From assembly GCA_029339195.1 (NCBI GenBank), contig JAPTJF010000040.1, forward strand, positions 62,001 to 126,000: DNA of 64,000 nt, written 5' to 3'. The stretch comes from Micractinium sp. NFX-FRZ (lineage: Eukaryota; Chlorophyta; Trebouxiophyceae; Chlorellales; Chlorellaceae). This document shows, piece by piece, positions 45,277 through 55,050 of this stretch. The notes beneath the pieces were generated by a model that saw nothing but the letters and a program-made list of their open reading frames with translations, ran no database searches and was not told the origin of the DNA. A program made the position numbers and the translations under genes. The number at the start of each line of letters is the position of its first letter. Position 1 is the stretch's first letter.

Positions 45277-45990
45277 TCACGCACCGCCAAGCAGCCCATC
45301 CCGCACAGCCAGCGCGCCGCCAACAGGCACATATGGGTACCACACCCCCGCAGCCTTGTCCCGCTCGCTGGGGCGGTCCAGCCGCTTCAGCTTCAGCTGC
45401 AGCGCCAGCCCGCTGCCCGCCAGGCCGCCCACTGTGAGCCACACGGCGGGCGCCAGGGCCGAGGTGTCCCTGCGGCAGCGGGCACAGTGGAGTGGGGTGG
45501 TGAAAACAGAAGGTGAACTGTGCGTCAGCACGTACACGCTTGTCACGCTTTTCGGCTTCAGCTTCGACACAACGCACGCAAGCGTGGCTCAAGCAGACCT
45601 GCAATGATCAAGCCAGCGCGCCCGCTCTCCCGGCGCATTACACCCTCCCCTTCCAGCCCCTCCCAGCAGCCCCACCTGGTCTCGCTGGCAGGCAGGCTGA
45701 GCTGGGCCTCGCAGGTGTGACCCCCAAACAGCACCGAGATCTTGCCGTCTGCCGGCAGCGCCCGCTGCAGGTTCTCAGACAGCGGCATCAGGCGGTACCG
45801 CTTGCCCCGCACCACCTTGGCCCCGCCTGCCGCCGCTGCAGCTCCGCCCTTGGCTGCGCCGCTGCCCTCGTTGCTGGGCTGCCGTGGCTGGTTCTCATTG
45901 CCTGGCGCACCTGCGCCCAAACTGCTGACAGCACCCGCCGCTGCTGGGGGCGCAGGTACCCCTGCAGGCAACCCAGCCGCTGCTGCTGTG

Positions 45991-46021
<31 letters not shown>

Positions 46022-49000
46022 CTCCAGAGGACACCGCCTCAGGCTCCTTGTCCGTGTTGAGCTCCAGGTTGTAGGTGGACCACCATTCCCATACCCCAGG
46101 CTTGACCTGCTTGTAGGCGTCCACCTTTACAGTGCTGGGCAGCCCGCTGCCTACCTGCTGAGAGAAAGGATAGGGCAGAGCACCGGGGAGGCGTGGGTTG
46201 AGTGGCGGCCAGGCGGGCAGGCTGAGCGCTTGACGTCGCTGGGCAGGCATCGGCAGGGCAATTCCGCCGTTTCTGGGAGGCCTCCGCTGCTCACCCCTAC
46301 TGCATCCTGCCTTGCTTTACCCCTCAAGTTTATCCTTGAACAGGCCACGGCCCCTTGCTCCCCTCCACCCCGCACATGCCCTCATACCCGCCTCCTCTCC
46401 AATAAGCACCTTACGCACCCACCTGCCGTGCATGCGCCCCCTGCACCTCCTCCATCCCGCACATCAGCTCGAACCGCTGCAGCATCTTCTCCAGCCGCTG
46501 CTGAGACAGCCGCTGTGCCTCGCGCCCCAACTGTGCTGCCGCTGCCGCGTCGGCCAGCTCACGCCAGTCGCTGCGGGACAGCAGGCCCGCGCGGATCATG
46601 GGGACCTGGCGGGAGGGAGTGACGGGGTGACAGGTGAGCAGGGGGCATGAGAGGCATGGTGAAGCAGGCTTGCTGACACGCATTTCACTGGACAACGTCT
46701 ATGCTCAGCCGCCGTAGGAGGTTTGAGCAGGTCGGTTTTGAAGGCACAGGGGCATGCCGTTGTGCCCTTTGCACCCGCCTGCCCCGTCCTGTGCAGCGCC
46801 AACACATCGTGCGCTGTCGTGCTGAACTGTCCTACCCAGCACAGCTGCTGCTCCTCCTCTCCCCCCGCTGCCGTACCTGCTCCACAATGAGGCGGCTGCT
46901 GGCCCCCGCCACCGCCTGCGCGCTGTTCACCCCAAACGCCAGCTCATCTACGACACGCTGCAGGTTGCGCAGCACGGGCAGCTGCAGCGGGGGGGGAAGG
47001 GGGGCGGGCAGACAAATCAGAAGGCACCTGACCCTGGGGTCAGTTGTGCACAAAATGCCAGCTCAGCCAGCACGTGCAGCTGCTGGGGAGGGAGGCAGTT
47101 AGGTGGCAGCAGGGGAACAGCAGGCCAGTCTCGTCACATGCCTGCCACAGCACAGCACGTTGCACTACTGCTCCTGCCATATGCTGACTGCTGCAGTCGC
47201 ACTTCATGCTCAGCCGGGCACGGTGCCTGCTGTGCTTGCCTGATCCAGCAGCAGCTCGTTGAAGTGCTTCTTCAGGCGCAGCAGCGCTTCCACCCGCCCC
47301 TCGCTCATTTCCATCTTGGCACGTGCCTCCCCATCAGCCAGAAGGTTGTGCAGCGCCAGCCACACCTGCGGGGCAGCGGCAGTGTTGAGTGGTTCGTGAG
47401 GCCAGGTGGTAAAGCCGGGCGGTCATCATGCAGAGGCTTTCACTGCAAACGATGCACCTCTTTGCAGCCGCGGCATGCAAAATGGACAGCAGCAGCACAG
47501 CACAGCACAGCACCTGGCTGCAGCAACACGCTCATGCGGCAGTCCCCAGCAGATGGCATCCAAGCACCTTTCCCCTTGAATGCACAAACTGTCGCTGCAG
47601 CTGCACTACATGCCGCGTCCCCTCCTCAGCATGCCGCTGACCCTGCCTGGCCCCGCCCACCTGCCCATCTTGCTGTGTTAGGCGGTATCGCTCCTGAGGC
47701 TCCACTACTTGCCAGCTGCCGCCCATGAACTTCTCCGTGGCGCCGCCCTTGCCGCGCCGCACCCAGGGTGGGCGGTCCAGCAGCGGCAGCAGCGTCATGG
47801 CCGTGTCGTTTGAGGACACCTGGCAGGGGCGGGTCAAGGGTGGGGCGATGTGGCAAGCGTTGGGTGACGTGGGATGATGGAATGAGACGGGGGCGAGTGG
47901 AGTGGAGTTTGTGAGAAATGCCAGGGCGGCACTGGTAGCCGCACAGCCGCTCTGCTGGGACAGGCTGTTGCTGCTCTTTCAGACCAAGGCGGGCTGAGCG
48001 AGCAGGCAGGGCCAAACAGTCAAGCAGTGAACCCCCAGTGCCAGCCTGCACCCACGCAACCATGCACCACCGCAAGCTGCCCGCACCCCTCCCCGCCCCG
48101 CTCACGATGCGCGTCAGCACGCTGAGCGACAGCTTGGGCGCGTGGTCTGTGAGGTACCGCAGGATGGTGAGGCCGCACTGGGCAGCGCCAAACCGCACCT
48201 CCCCCGCCCGCTCCCGCAGCTCCTCCAGCGGCGGCTGCGCCACACGCTCCTGCACGCTGCGCTCTGCAGAGGCAAAGCACCGGGGAGGGGATGAGCAAGC
48301 TGAGCGACAGCTGTGGCACTTGGTCACATAAAATATATACCCCAAACCACTTGCGTTGCAACCACTCCCCTGCGCTATGCCGAGGCAACACCGGGGAGGA
48401 GGCGAGCGAACTGAGCGACAGCCGCGCCACCGGTCCAATGAAGCAAAACCCCAGCCCTTGCGTTGCAACCACCCACCCGCCCACCCATCTGCTTCCCCAC
48501 CTGCCCAGCGGGCGTGCTGGTGCGCCTCTGTGGTGAGGTAGGCCACGCAGCGGGAGCACCAGTCGCACAGCTCCACCAGAGCCTCCTCCGGCACCGCCTC
48601 GCACGCATCACTGTGGTACAGCAGCACCTGTGGAAAGAGTAGAGGTGAAAATGGTCATCTCAACATAGCGTAAGCATGTGTGGCCCCGCCTTGCAGGCGC
48701 CTCGACGGCACAGCAGCACTTGTGGGCGGCTGGGTTCGTGGGTGCTACAGTGTTTGGGCACAATTCTCAAACACTCCAAAGGCCGCACCTCCAGCAGATT
48801 GGCCAGCGCCGCCTCGTGGTAGACCAGCTGGTAGGCGGTCACAGAGTCCACGCTGTCTGCCAGGTGGCGCTCCAGGTGGGGCAGCACCCGCTCACGCCAC
48901 ACCTGCTACAGCGGCCAGTGTTTGCAACACATTGTTCTCAACGACTCGCGATGCCGACAGACAGAGGGAAGGGCTGGGCAACGGCACCCAGCACCTGTGT

Positions 49001-49737
49001 GCAGCTACAGCTCCCGTCACAGATGGCTGCGTCCAAGCACCAATGCGCAGCACCCAACTCAGCTGGCTGCATTGCCCAGCGCACAACACCCATGCACACC
49101 ACCTCCCAGCACACACCACCCATGTTCACCACCATCGCCGCGCAGCACCCAGCTCGGATGCCATGGCATAGCATTGGTCAGCACCCAGCACCCACCTCGG
49201 CCAGCAGCAGCTCATGGACCAGCACCCCCAGGCGGTCCAGGCTGACCAGCGCCTCCTTTACAAACTCGTCAGCGTGCGCCTGCGCGTTCAGGTGGGCCTG
49301 CAGGTTGAGCTGCTCCACCGCATCGTGCTGCTCCATCCATGCGCGTGTGCCGACCTGGCAAGGTGGGGGGTGCAAGCGTGTGGCAGAAGTGCGTCTGTTG
49401 CGTGCCCAAGCGGTCGGGCAAGAGCAGGGGGAACGGCGCAGCACACAGTTGTGTTTAAACATCCATCAAGAAGCAATCATCACTTCATGCCCACCTCGCT
49501 AATGTTGAATGTGCGCAGCCGCTGGGCCAGGCGCTCCGCCTCGGGCGCAGTCAGCGCCACCTGCAAGGCGGGGGAGGCGGGGAGGCGGCGGCGGGGAAGT
49601 GGGCTGCAGCGCGTGTTCCTGGGCGCCTGTGGGATGCCGTTGGCTTCACCAAGATACAGCATTGTTGCTGCCAGACCGCGGCGCACTTGGGCGGGGCCCA
49701 GCTCCTGCGCCCTGCCGCGGGCAATCAGCTGCTCCAT
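45277..49737 (-). CDS. ZMYND10-like axonemal dynein assembly factor lacking the MYND finger
   Basis: ZMYND10 (DNAAF7) is a cytoplasmic co-chaperone needed to preassemble ciliary dynein arms. Exons: 49687-49737, 49495-49560, 49196-49354, 48789-48902, 48501-48627, 48106-48263, 47661-47819, 47240-47365, 46877-46981, 46423-46605, 45676-46154, 45277-45469; 639 aa. Residues ~40-415 follow the family block by block: WMEQHDAVEQLNLQAHLN, LGVLVHELLLAEVWRERVLP, YQLVYHEAALANLLE, LTILRYLTDHAPKLSLSVLT, LLPLLDRPPWVRRG, ERYRLTQQDGQVWLALHNLL and HFNELLLDQLPVLRNLQ. The C-terminal zinc finger is missing: no paired CxxC or HxxxC motifs remain. Instead there is a ~220-residue tail with a Ser/Ala-rich linker and two unfamiliar segments (VWEWWSTYNLEL; KRYRLMPLSENL). 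Intron 8 has a GC donor. Head-to-head with the Mpv17 gene. Confidence 0.75.
48261..48480 (-). repeat. ~111-base tandem duplication at exon 6 acceptor of ZMYND10-like gene
   Basis: Text at 48261-48367 (GAGGCAAAGCACCGGGGAGG, CTGAGCGACAGC, CTTGCGTTGCAACCAC) recurs at about 48374-48475. It starts at the acceptor of exon 6 and fills most of the intron. The internal CTGAGCGACAGC also matches coding text at the other end of exon 6 (48118-48132). Confidence 0.75.
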
Positions 49738-50062
49738 CGCTCTTTGTATGGCCGCACGCGGTCAGAAGTCCGATGATCACCCTCACGGCGCGATCGGCTC
49801 AGAAATTCAGTGGTGGCGGTCAGACTAGGCGGTCAGACTGGCCTCCGACATCAGGCGCCGCCAAAACGTGGCCTCCCGGCATGCAGGTGAGGAGCCTTCT
49901 CTCGCCGCGTTCACCCCATTTCGACATCAAGGGGCGCCACACAAGGCAATTTGGCGTACACAAGCAGCCGCCCACAGCGCCACAGTAATCGCCCACAACC
50001 ACCTCGGGCCCTTCTTTGTGCATTGACCGGGCCAGCCCCCTCGGCGCCCCTCGGCAGGCGGG
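49738..50062. promoter_or_regulatory. Bidirectional promoter (ZMYND10-like / Mpv17-like)
   Basis: Head-to-head gap of 325 bases. No TATA element was placed confidently. Confidence 0.45.
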
Positions 50063-52112
50063 ATGCATCGCGTGGCGTCGCGCCTGCTGCGGCAGGGAGC
50101 TGCGGCTGGGGTGGCGGCGGCACACCGGCGGCTCGCGCCGGCCTTGCGCCCCCACGCAGCCCCCGCCCCCGGGCACCGCAGCCACACCCTTGCGGTGCCC
50201 ATCACCGCCATTGCCACGCCCTATCGTCAGCCATTTCCTGGCGTGAACCGCGAGTCAGTGCAGCCTGTGGCACCGGCCTTCACACCGGTGGCGCCGGGGC
50301 CCGGCTTCAGCACGCTGCCCAGCGGCCTGGGGGCGCTGTGGCAGAGCTACCTTCGCTCCCTGCAGCGCCGCCCGCTGCTGACCAAGGTGACTGGGGGAGG
50401 TAAACAGGCGGGATGCAGGCTTGCGTCAGGGCTGTGAAGGCTGCCGCTGGGACGCTGTGGGTCGCTCATCAACCACCCCATTGCTGTGACGCTCAGCTGC
50501 CGCTGCCGTTGCGCCCTACCTCCTCTCCCGCCGCCGCTGCAGGCTGCCACCTCCTTTGTGTGCGTGGTGATTGGTGACACGCTGGCACAGCTGATTGGTG
50601 GCGCTCCCTACAACGCTGTCCGCGTGCTGCGCCTGGCAACCTACAGCTCCACAGTCGGCGCCACGGTGGGTGGGGCGCGCCCGTTCTTGCGTGCGCTGGC
50701 GGTAGCTGGCCGTGTTTTGTCTGCACTTTGGAGGTTACTTTACAGTGCCCTGACAATAGAAACACCAGTGCTTGTTGCCTTTGCAAAGTAACTGACTTGG
50801 CAGCCCTGCGGTTGCCTCCCCCGCCTGCAGGTGGGCCACACGTGGCACCGCTGGCTCGACGCGCGCGTGCACCCGGAGGCGCCCGGCAGCACCCAGGCGG
50901 TGAGTGCTCCGTTTGGGGCTGCTGGCTGCTGCCGACTGCACCCACGTCCAGCAGCAGCCATGCAGGGTCCCATCGCCAGCCCACCTGCCAGCTGCTAGCA
51001 GTTGCGAATGCCTGGCCGCCTCTCTCCTCCCTGCCGCAACGCGGAACGCTTGCATTGTTTTACCTCCCTCTTTCTAACTGGGCAGAAAGAACGCACTGTC
51101 AAACCAGCTCCTTCTCACGTGGCCTTTGATGTCACCGACCTTCACCATTCACTCCCCCTCTTCCATCCCCCCTCTCCCCCTGCGCAGGTGTGCAAGAAGA
51201 CGCTGCTGGACCAGCTGGTCATGTCCCCCGTCATGCTGCTCGTCTTCTTCTCGGCCGTCAAGCTCATGGAGGGGCAGCCCCACGCCATCCTGCCATACGT
51301 GCAGGCAAGCTGGCCCTGAGCGGGGTGCCAGTGAGCTGGAACTCAATTGAACGGGGACGGGATGTCTTTGCGGCATGGGGCAAGGTTGTGTGGCGGGGCG
51401 CGCGTGCGCCGGCTGCTTGGGTGCCTGGCTTGGTGCAGCAGTGGAGTCGCAGGCAGGTGGGAGCTTGCAGTGCGGCGCAGGCTTTGGCGCCAGCCAAACC
51501 TGTTTTCACTCACGACCATGCCCGCCCTAACCCTCCTTGACGCCACCTCAACACCCCCACCCAAACCTGGTTGCCCCCGCAGGACAAGTACGTGCCCACG
51601 CTGCTGGCGGGCTACGCGCTCTGGGTCCCGTTCAACATTGCCTCGTTCAAGTTCATCCCCCAGGACCTGCGCATCCTGGCGGTGAGGCGGGTGGGGGATT
51701 GAAACGGGGGCAGGGAGTGCGGGTGGGGTGGGATTGGGAAGCTGCAGGGACGCCTCCTGGGCTGGGATCGGGGCACGGCAGAGGAGCAAGAGCAGGGCAG
51801 GGAGGAGGCGCAGGGATTTTGAGCTGGACGCATCCCGAACTGGTGGCAGCACTGAGCCTGAGCGTTCTGTCTGACTGTCTGGAGCAGAACAGCTGTTCTC
51901 TCGAGCTCGCAGCGCATGCGTGCGTGACAGCAGCAGCTCACTGCCCCCTTCACAACACGCCCTTTGTTTTGCAGGGCAACCTGGTGGGCCTGGGCTGGGG
52001 CTGCTACATGAGCATCACATGCATCAACTCCTCGCCCACCCCCAACATGGCCTGCCCCGCCACTGCGGGAGCCGTGGCAGCGGCGGTGGCGCAGGCTGCG
52101 ACCCAGGAGTGA
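50063..52112 (+). CDS. Mpv17/PMP22 family membrane protein
   Basis: Small integral membrane protein of the Mpv17/PMP22 family (mitochondrial inner membrane or peroxisome; channel-like, role in metabolite or nucleotide homeostasis in other eukaryotes). Exons: 50063-50386, 50543-50665, 50831-50899, 51188-51304, 51583-51681, 51975-52112; 289 aa. The Arg/Ala-rich N-terminus (MHRVASRLLRQGAAAG) suggests organelle import. Family landmarks are LWQSYLRSLQRRPLLTK, IGDTLAQLI, a GHTWHRWLD block, KTLLDQLVMSPVMLLVFF, DKYVPTLLAGYALWVPFN with FKFIPQDLRIL, and NLVGLGWGCYMS. All five introns are in phase 0. Intron 4 begins with GC. The C-terminal ~30 residues after the last helix are Ala-rich. Confidence 0.88.
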
Positions 52113-52693
52113 TGCACCGGCATCCTGCCTGCCCGCAGAGCCATGTACCCTGCCCGTACCCCCTCCTGAGAAAGTCGGCCCTCAGACTCCACGCCGAAAC
52201 CCAACATTACGAGGTGCCGCACGAACGAGTGAACAGTTTCATTTTTGCCATTTCATGGCCCAATGAGAACGCACCGCACCGAGTGCGACGCTGCCGCACT
52301 GGCAGCGCTCGACTGCCCTGATATCAACGATGTGCCCTGCCCCCTGCCCTGTCCTCCTCTTGCCTGATAATGTGCCCCTGTCATGCCCCACCTGATACAT
52401 ATCCCCCCCACTTGATCCCCCCTGCCTCTGCCAACTTGTTTTTCGGTCGTGCTGTGCCCCTCCCCGGGCATGCTCAACCCTCCTCCACCCAGTGCCCTCA
52501 CCTCCCCCCCGGTGGTCCAGCAGGCGTGCGCACCATGTGCTCCCCTGCGGTGCCGGCACTGCCCTGCGCCTCTCACCGCCTCGAGTCTAGCCCTGTTTGA
52601 CCCTCTCATCGTGGCACCGCTTGCCTTCCCCCCAGTGATATTGCGTTTTCCCTCTCAAAAGCCTGACATTTTGCTGCTTCCGTCTGCTCAAAT
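52113..52693. other. Convergent 3' region
   Basis: Tail-to-tail gap between the Mpv17-like and CCDC103-like genes. Pyrimidine-rich on the plus strand. No ORF or TGTAA was recognised. Confidence 0.45.
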
Positions 52694-53578
52694 TCACAGC
52701 GATAGTTTGTGTGCTGCTGACAGGCACGCCAGGCGCTGCCTGCCCTGTAATGAGAGCCCCGCCTTGGCCACAGCAAAGCCGCTGGCTCCTGCCGCAGCCT
52801 GCAACACTGCAGCCGCCAGGGTGGGATCCGCCGCCGCTGGTGCACTTGCTGCCTGCTGCCCTTCTTGCGGCTCCTCTGCAGGCTGCTGGCACTGGGCACA
52901 CTCCCCTCCCTGCTGCTGCGGTTTGTCGGCTGCAAACACATCCTCTTCAGCGGCTGCTAGGCAGTCCAGGATGTCCTCCAGCAGGCGACTGCTCAGCTCC
53001 AGGCGCAGCAGGCGGGGCAGCGCACCCGCCCCCACCGCCCGTGCCAGCAGGCACAGCCGGTCTGCCGCTGCCGGCGCCGCGCGCCACGCCCGTGCCCAGT
53101 GTGCCCCCGAGCGCAGAGCATCCTCTGCAGCGGTCTTGCCACTGCTGGCTGCCGCTGACGCCACTGCAGGGGTGGGCACAGCTGCTGGCGCGGTGATGGA
53201 GCCGTCGGCAGCGAAGCAGCGCGCTGCTGCTGGTTTCAGCCCGCCGGGGCCGCCCAGGATGCGCAGCCCGGTGCCGCCGCGCATGGGCCGCAGGTGCACT
53301 GCCGACACCAGCGCGTTGAAGGTGTCGACATCGCATCGCGCTGCCACCGCCTTCTTCTTGGCGGCATCCACAGCCTGCGCATGTGCCGGGATGGGGTGGG
53401 AAGTGAGCAGGAGCGGGACGACTGGGCGGCAGCTGGAGGCTGGCGGCGAAGGCGGCACAGGCGGGGGCGGCGCCGCGCCTCCCAGGCTAGCTGCAGCGCG
53501 CCCAGTACTTGCCTTGTGCCGCGCATCCTCCACAACCGCGTCCTCCAGGCGCCGCCGTAGCTGCTGGGCGCCAAGCAT
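52694..53578 (-). CDS. CCDC103-like dynein arm assembly factor
   Basis: CCDC103 (DNAAF19; PR46b in Chlamydomonas) promotes assembly and docking of axonemal dynein arms. Exons: 53513-53578 and 52694-53374; 248 aa, close to the animal protein length (about 240). The N-terminal helix (LRRRLEDAVVEDARHKAVDA...) leads into DVDTFNALVSAVHLRPM, matching the CCDC103 N-terminal pattern (LEKEL..A...D..Y...N..K.RA......Y..F...V...HLKPL). Residues ~110-165 (HWARAWRAAPAAADRLCLL, LLRLELSSRLLEDILDCL) fit the RPAP3_C-like domain, the module that in RPAP3 contacts the R2TP complex. The middle and C-terminus are Ala-rich. The single intron has a GC donor, and its position lies inside the N-terminal helix. Head-to-head with the NUFIP1-like gene. 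Confidence 0.7.
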   Translation of the reverse strand: MLGAQQLRRRLEDAVVEDARHKASTGRAAASLGGAAPPPPVPPSPPASSCRPVVPLLLTSHPIPAHAQAVDAAKKKAVAARCDVDTFNALVSAVHLRPMRGGTGLRILGGPGGLKPAAARCFAADGSITAPAAVPTPAVASAAASSGKTAAEDALRSGAHWARAWRAAPAAADRLCLLARAVGAGALPRLLRLELSSRLLEDILDCLAAAEEDVFAADKPQQQGGECAQCQQPAEEPQEGQQAASAPAAADPTLAAAVLQAAAGASGFAVAKAGLSLQGRQRLACLSAAHKLSL

Positions 53579-54074
53579 GGTGGCGATCGGTTTGCGAATG
53601 GTTGACCTTGACTGACGTTTGTCTCACGGCCAGGGCTGTAACGCACTTTCAGGGATGCAGCTTGCAATGCAGACTCGCCGCCGGGACCAGACTTTTGCAG
53701 ACTTGCATTTCGCGCCGCCACATAGGCCTGCATTCCGCCATTACCCCCACAGCGCCTTGCACCCTTGCATGAATTGCAGCAACACTGTGGATGTGTTGAG
53801 GCAGCTTCAGACCCAGCACATGCGGACAGAGGCTCTAGAGTAGCATAGCTGCACGGCCCAACATGCAGCCCTCTGGCGGCGTGTTTCCTGGGTTTCGACC
53901 AGCGCTACAGTTCCCTCCTGGAGTACAGCTGGTGGGTTGCAGCAGCGGCGCCAGCAGATTGCCAGTTGTTGCGGGCTGAGGGGCTGCCGTGAACGCCTAC
54001 ATAGCCCTGTGGATTCCGGGAATTTATTGCAGCACTGACGGACCACCACGATACACCCGCTTCGCCGGTGACGC
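53579..54074. promoter_or_regulatory. Bidirectional promoter (CCDC103-like / NUFIP1-like)
   Basis: Head-to-head gap of 496 bases. It is AT-richer than its surroundings at about 53730-54030. No motif was assigned. Confidence 0.45.
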
Positions 54075-54407
54075 ATGCAGGCGGGTGGCGGCGCTTATGG
54101 TTTCGGCCAGGTGCAGCAGGCGTTCCCTGGGGGCATAGCGGCGGCGCAGCAGCAGCCTGGCTATTCATCTGCAGCAACGGTGAGCCTGCCAGCGCTGGCG
54201 AGGCCGCCGCCGCCGCCAGCAGGTGGCCTCGCGCTGCCGGCGGCACAAGCACAGCTGCAGCACGCTTATCAACAGCAGCAGCAACAGCAGCTGCAAGCTT
54301 TCCAGCATCAGCAGCATCAGCAGCTGCAGGCTTTTCAGCAGCAGCAGCAGCAGCAATATCAGCAACAGCAGCAACAGCAGCAACAGTATCAGCAGCAGCA
54401 ACAGCTT

Positions 54408-54441
<34 letters not shown>

Positions 54442-55009
54442 TGGGTCAAGTCATGCGTCCAATGACGGCTGGCAGTATCATGCGCCCCCATCAGCTGCCG
54501 CGGCCACCCACTCTGCCCATGCCGGCGCCACCGGTACTGCAGCCGCCGCCCCCTGCCGGCCCGCCACCGCCTGCATCCGTGGCAGCAGCGGCGGCGGCAC
54601 AGCAGCACCAGCACCAGCCGGGCGGAATCATGCGACCGCAGCGGCAAGCGGCACCTCCCCTGGCAGCAGTGCCGCCAGCCCCCATCACGCCGTATCCAAC
54701 CAGCGGGCTGGCAGCAGCACCCGTGATCCTGAACCCTAACACAGGGGTGCCCATCCCCATGCCCACGGGAGCGGCAGCCCATGTGGGTGCTGCACCGCTC
54801 ATGGTCATGCGGAACCCCAACACTGGGGCGCCCATCTACCCGCCGGGGCACGGCATGCTGCTGGTACAGGCGCAGCAGGCGGCCCTGCAGGCGCAGGTGC
54901 AGGCACAGGGCGCCGTTCTGCAAGGCAGCCAGCCCGGCGTGCAGCAGAAGCCACAGCAAGAACAGCAGGCGCAGCAGGCACAGCAGCAGCCGCAACAGGG
55001 GGTGGTGGC

Positions 55010-55050
<41 letters not shown>

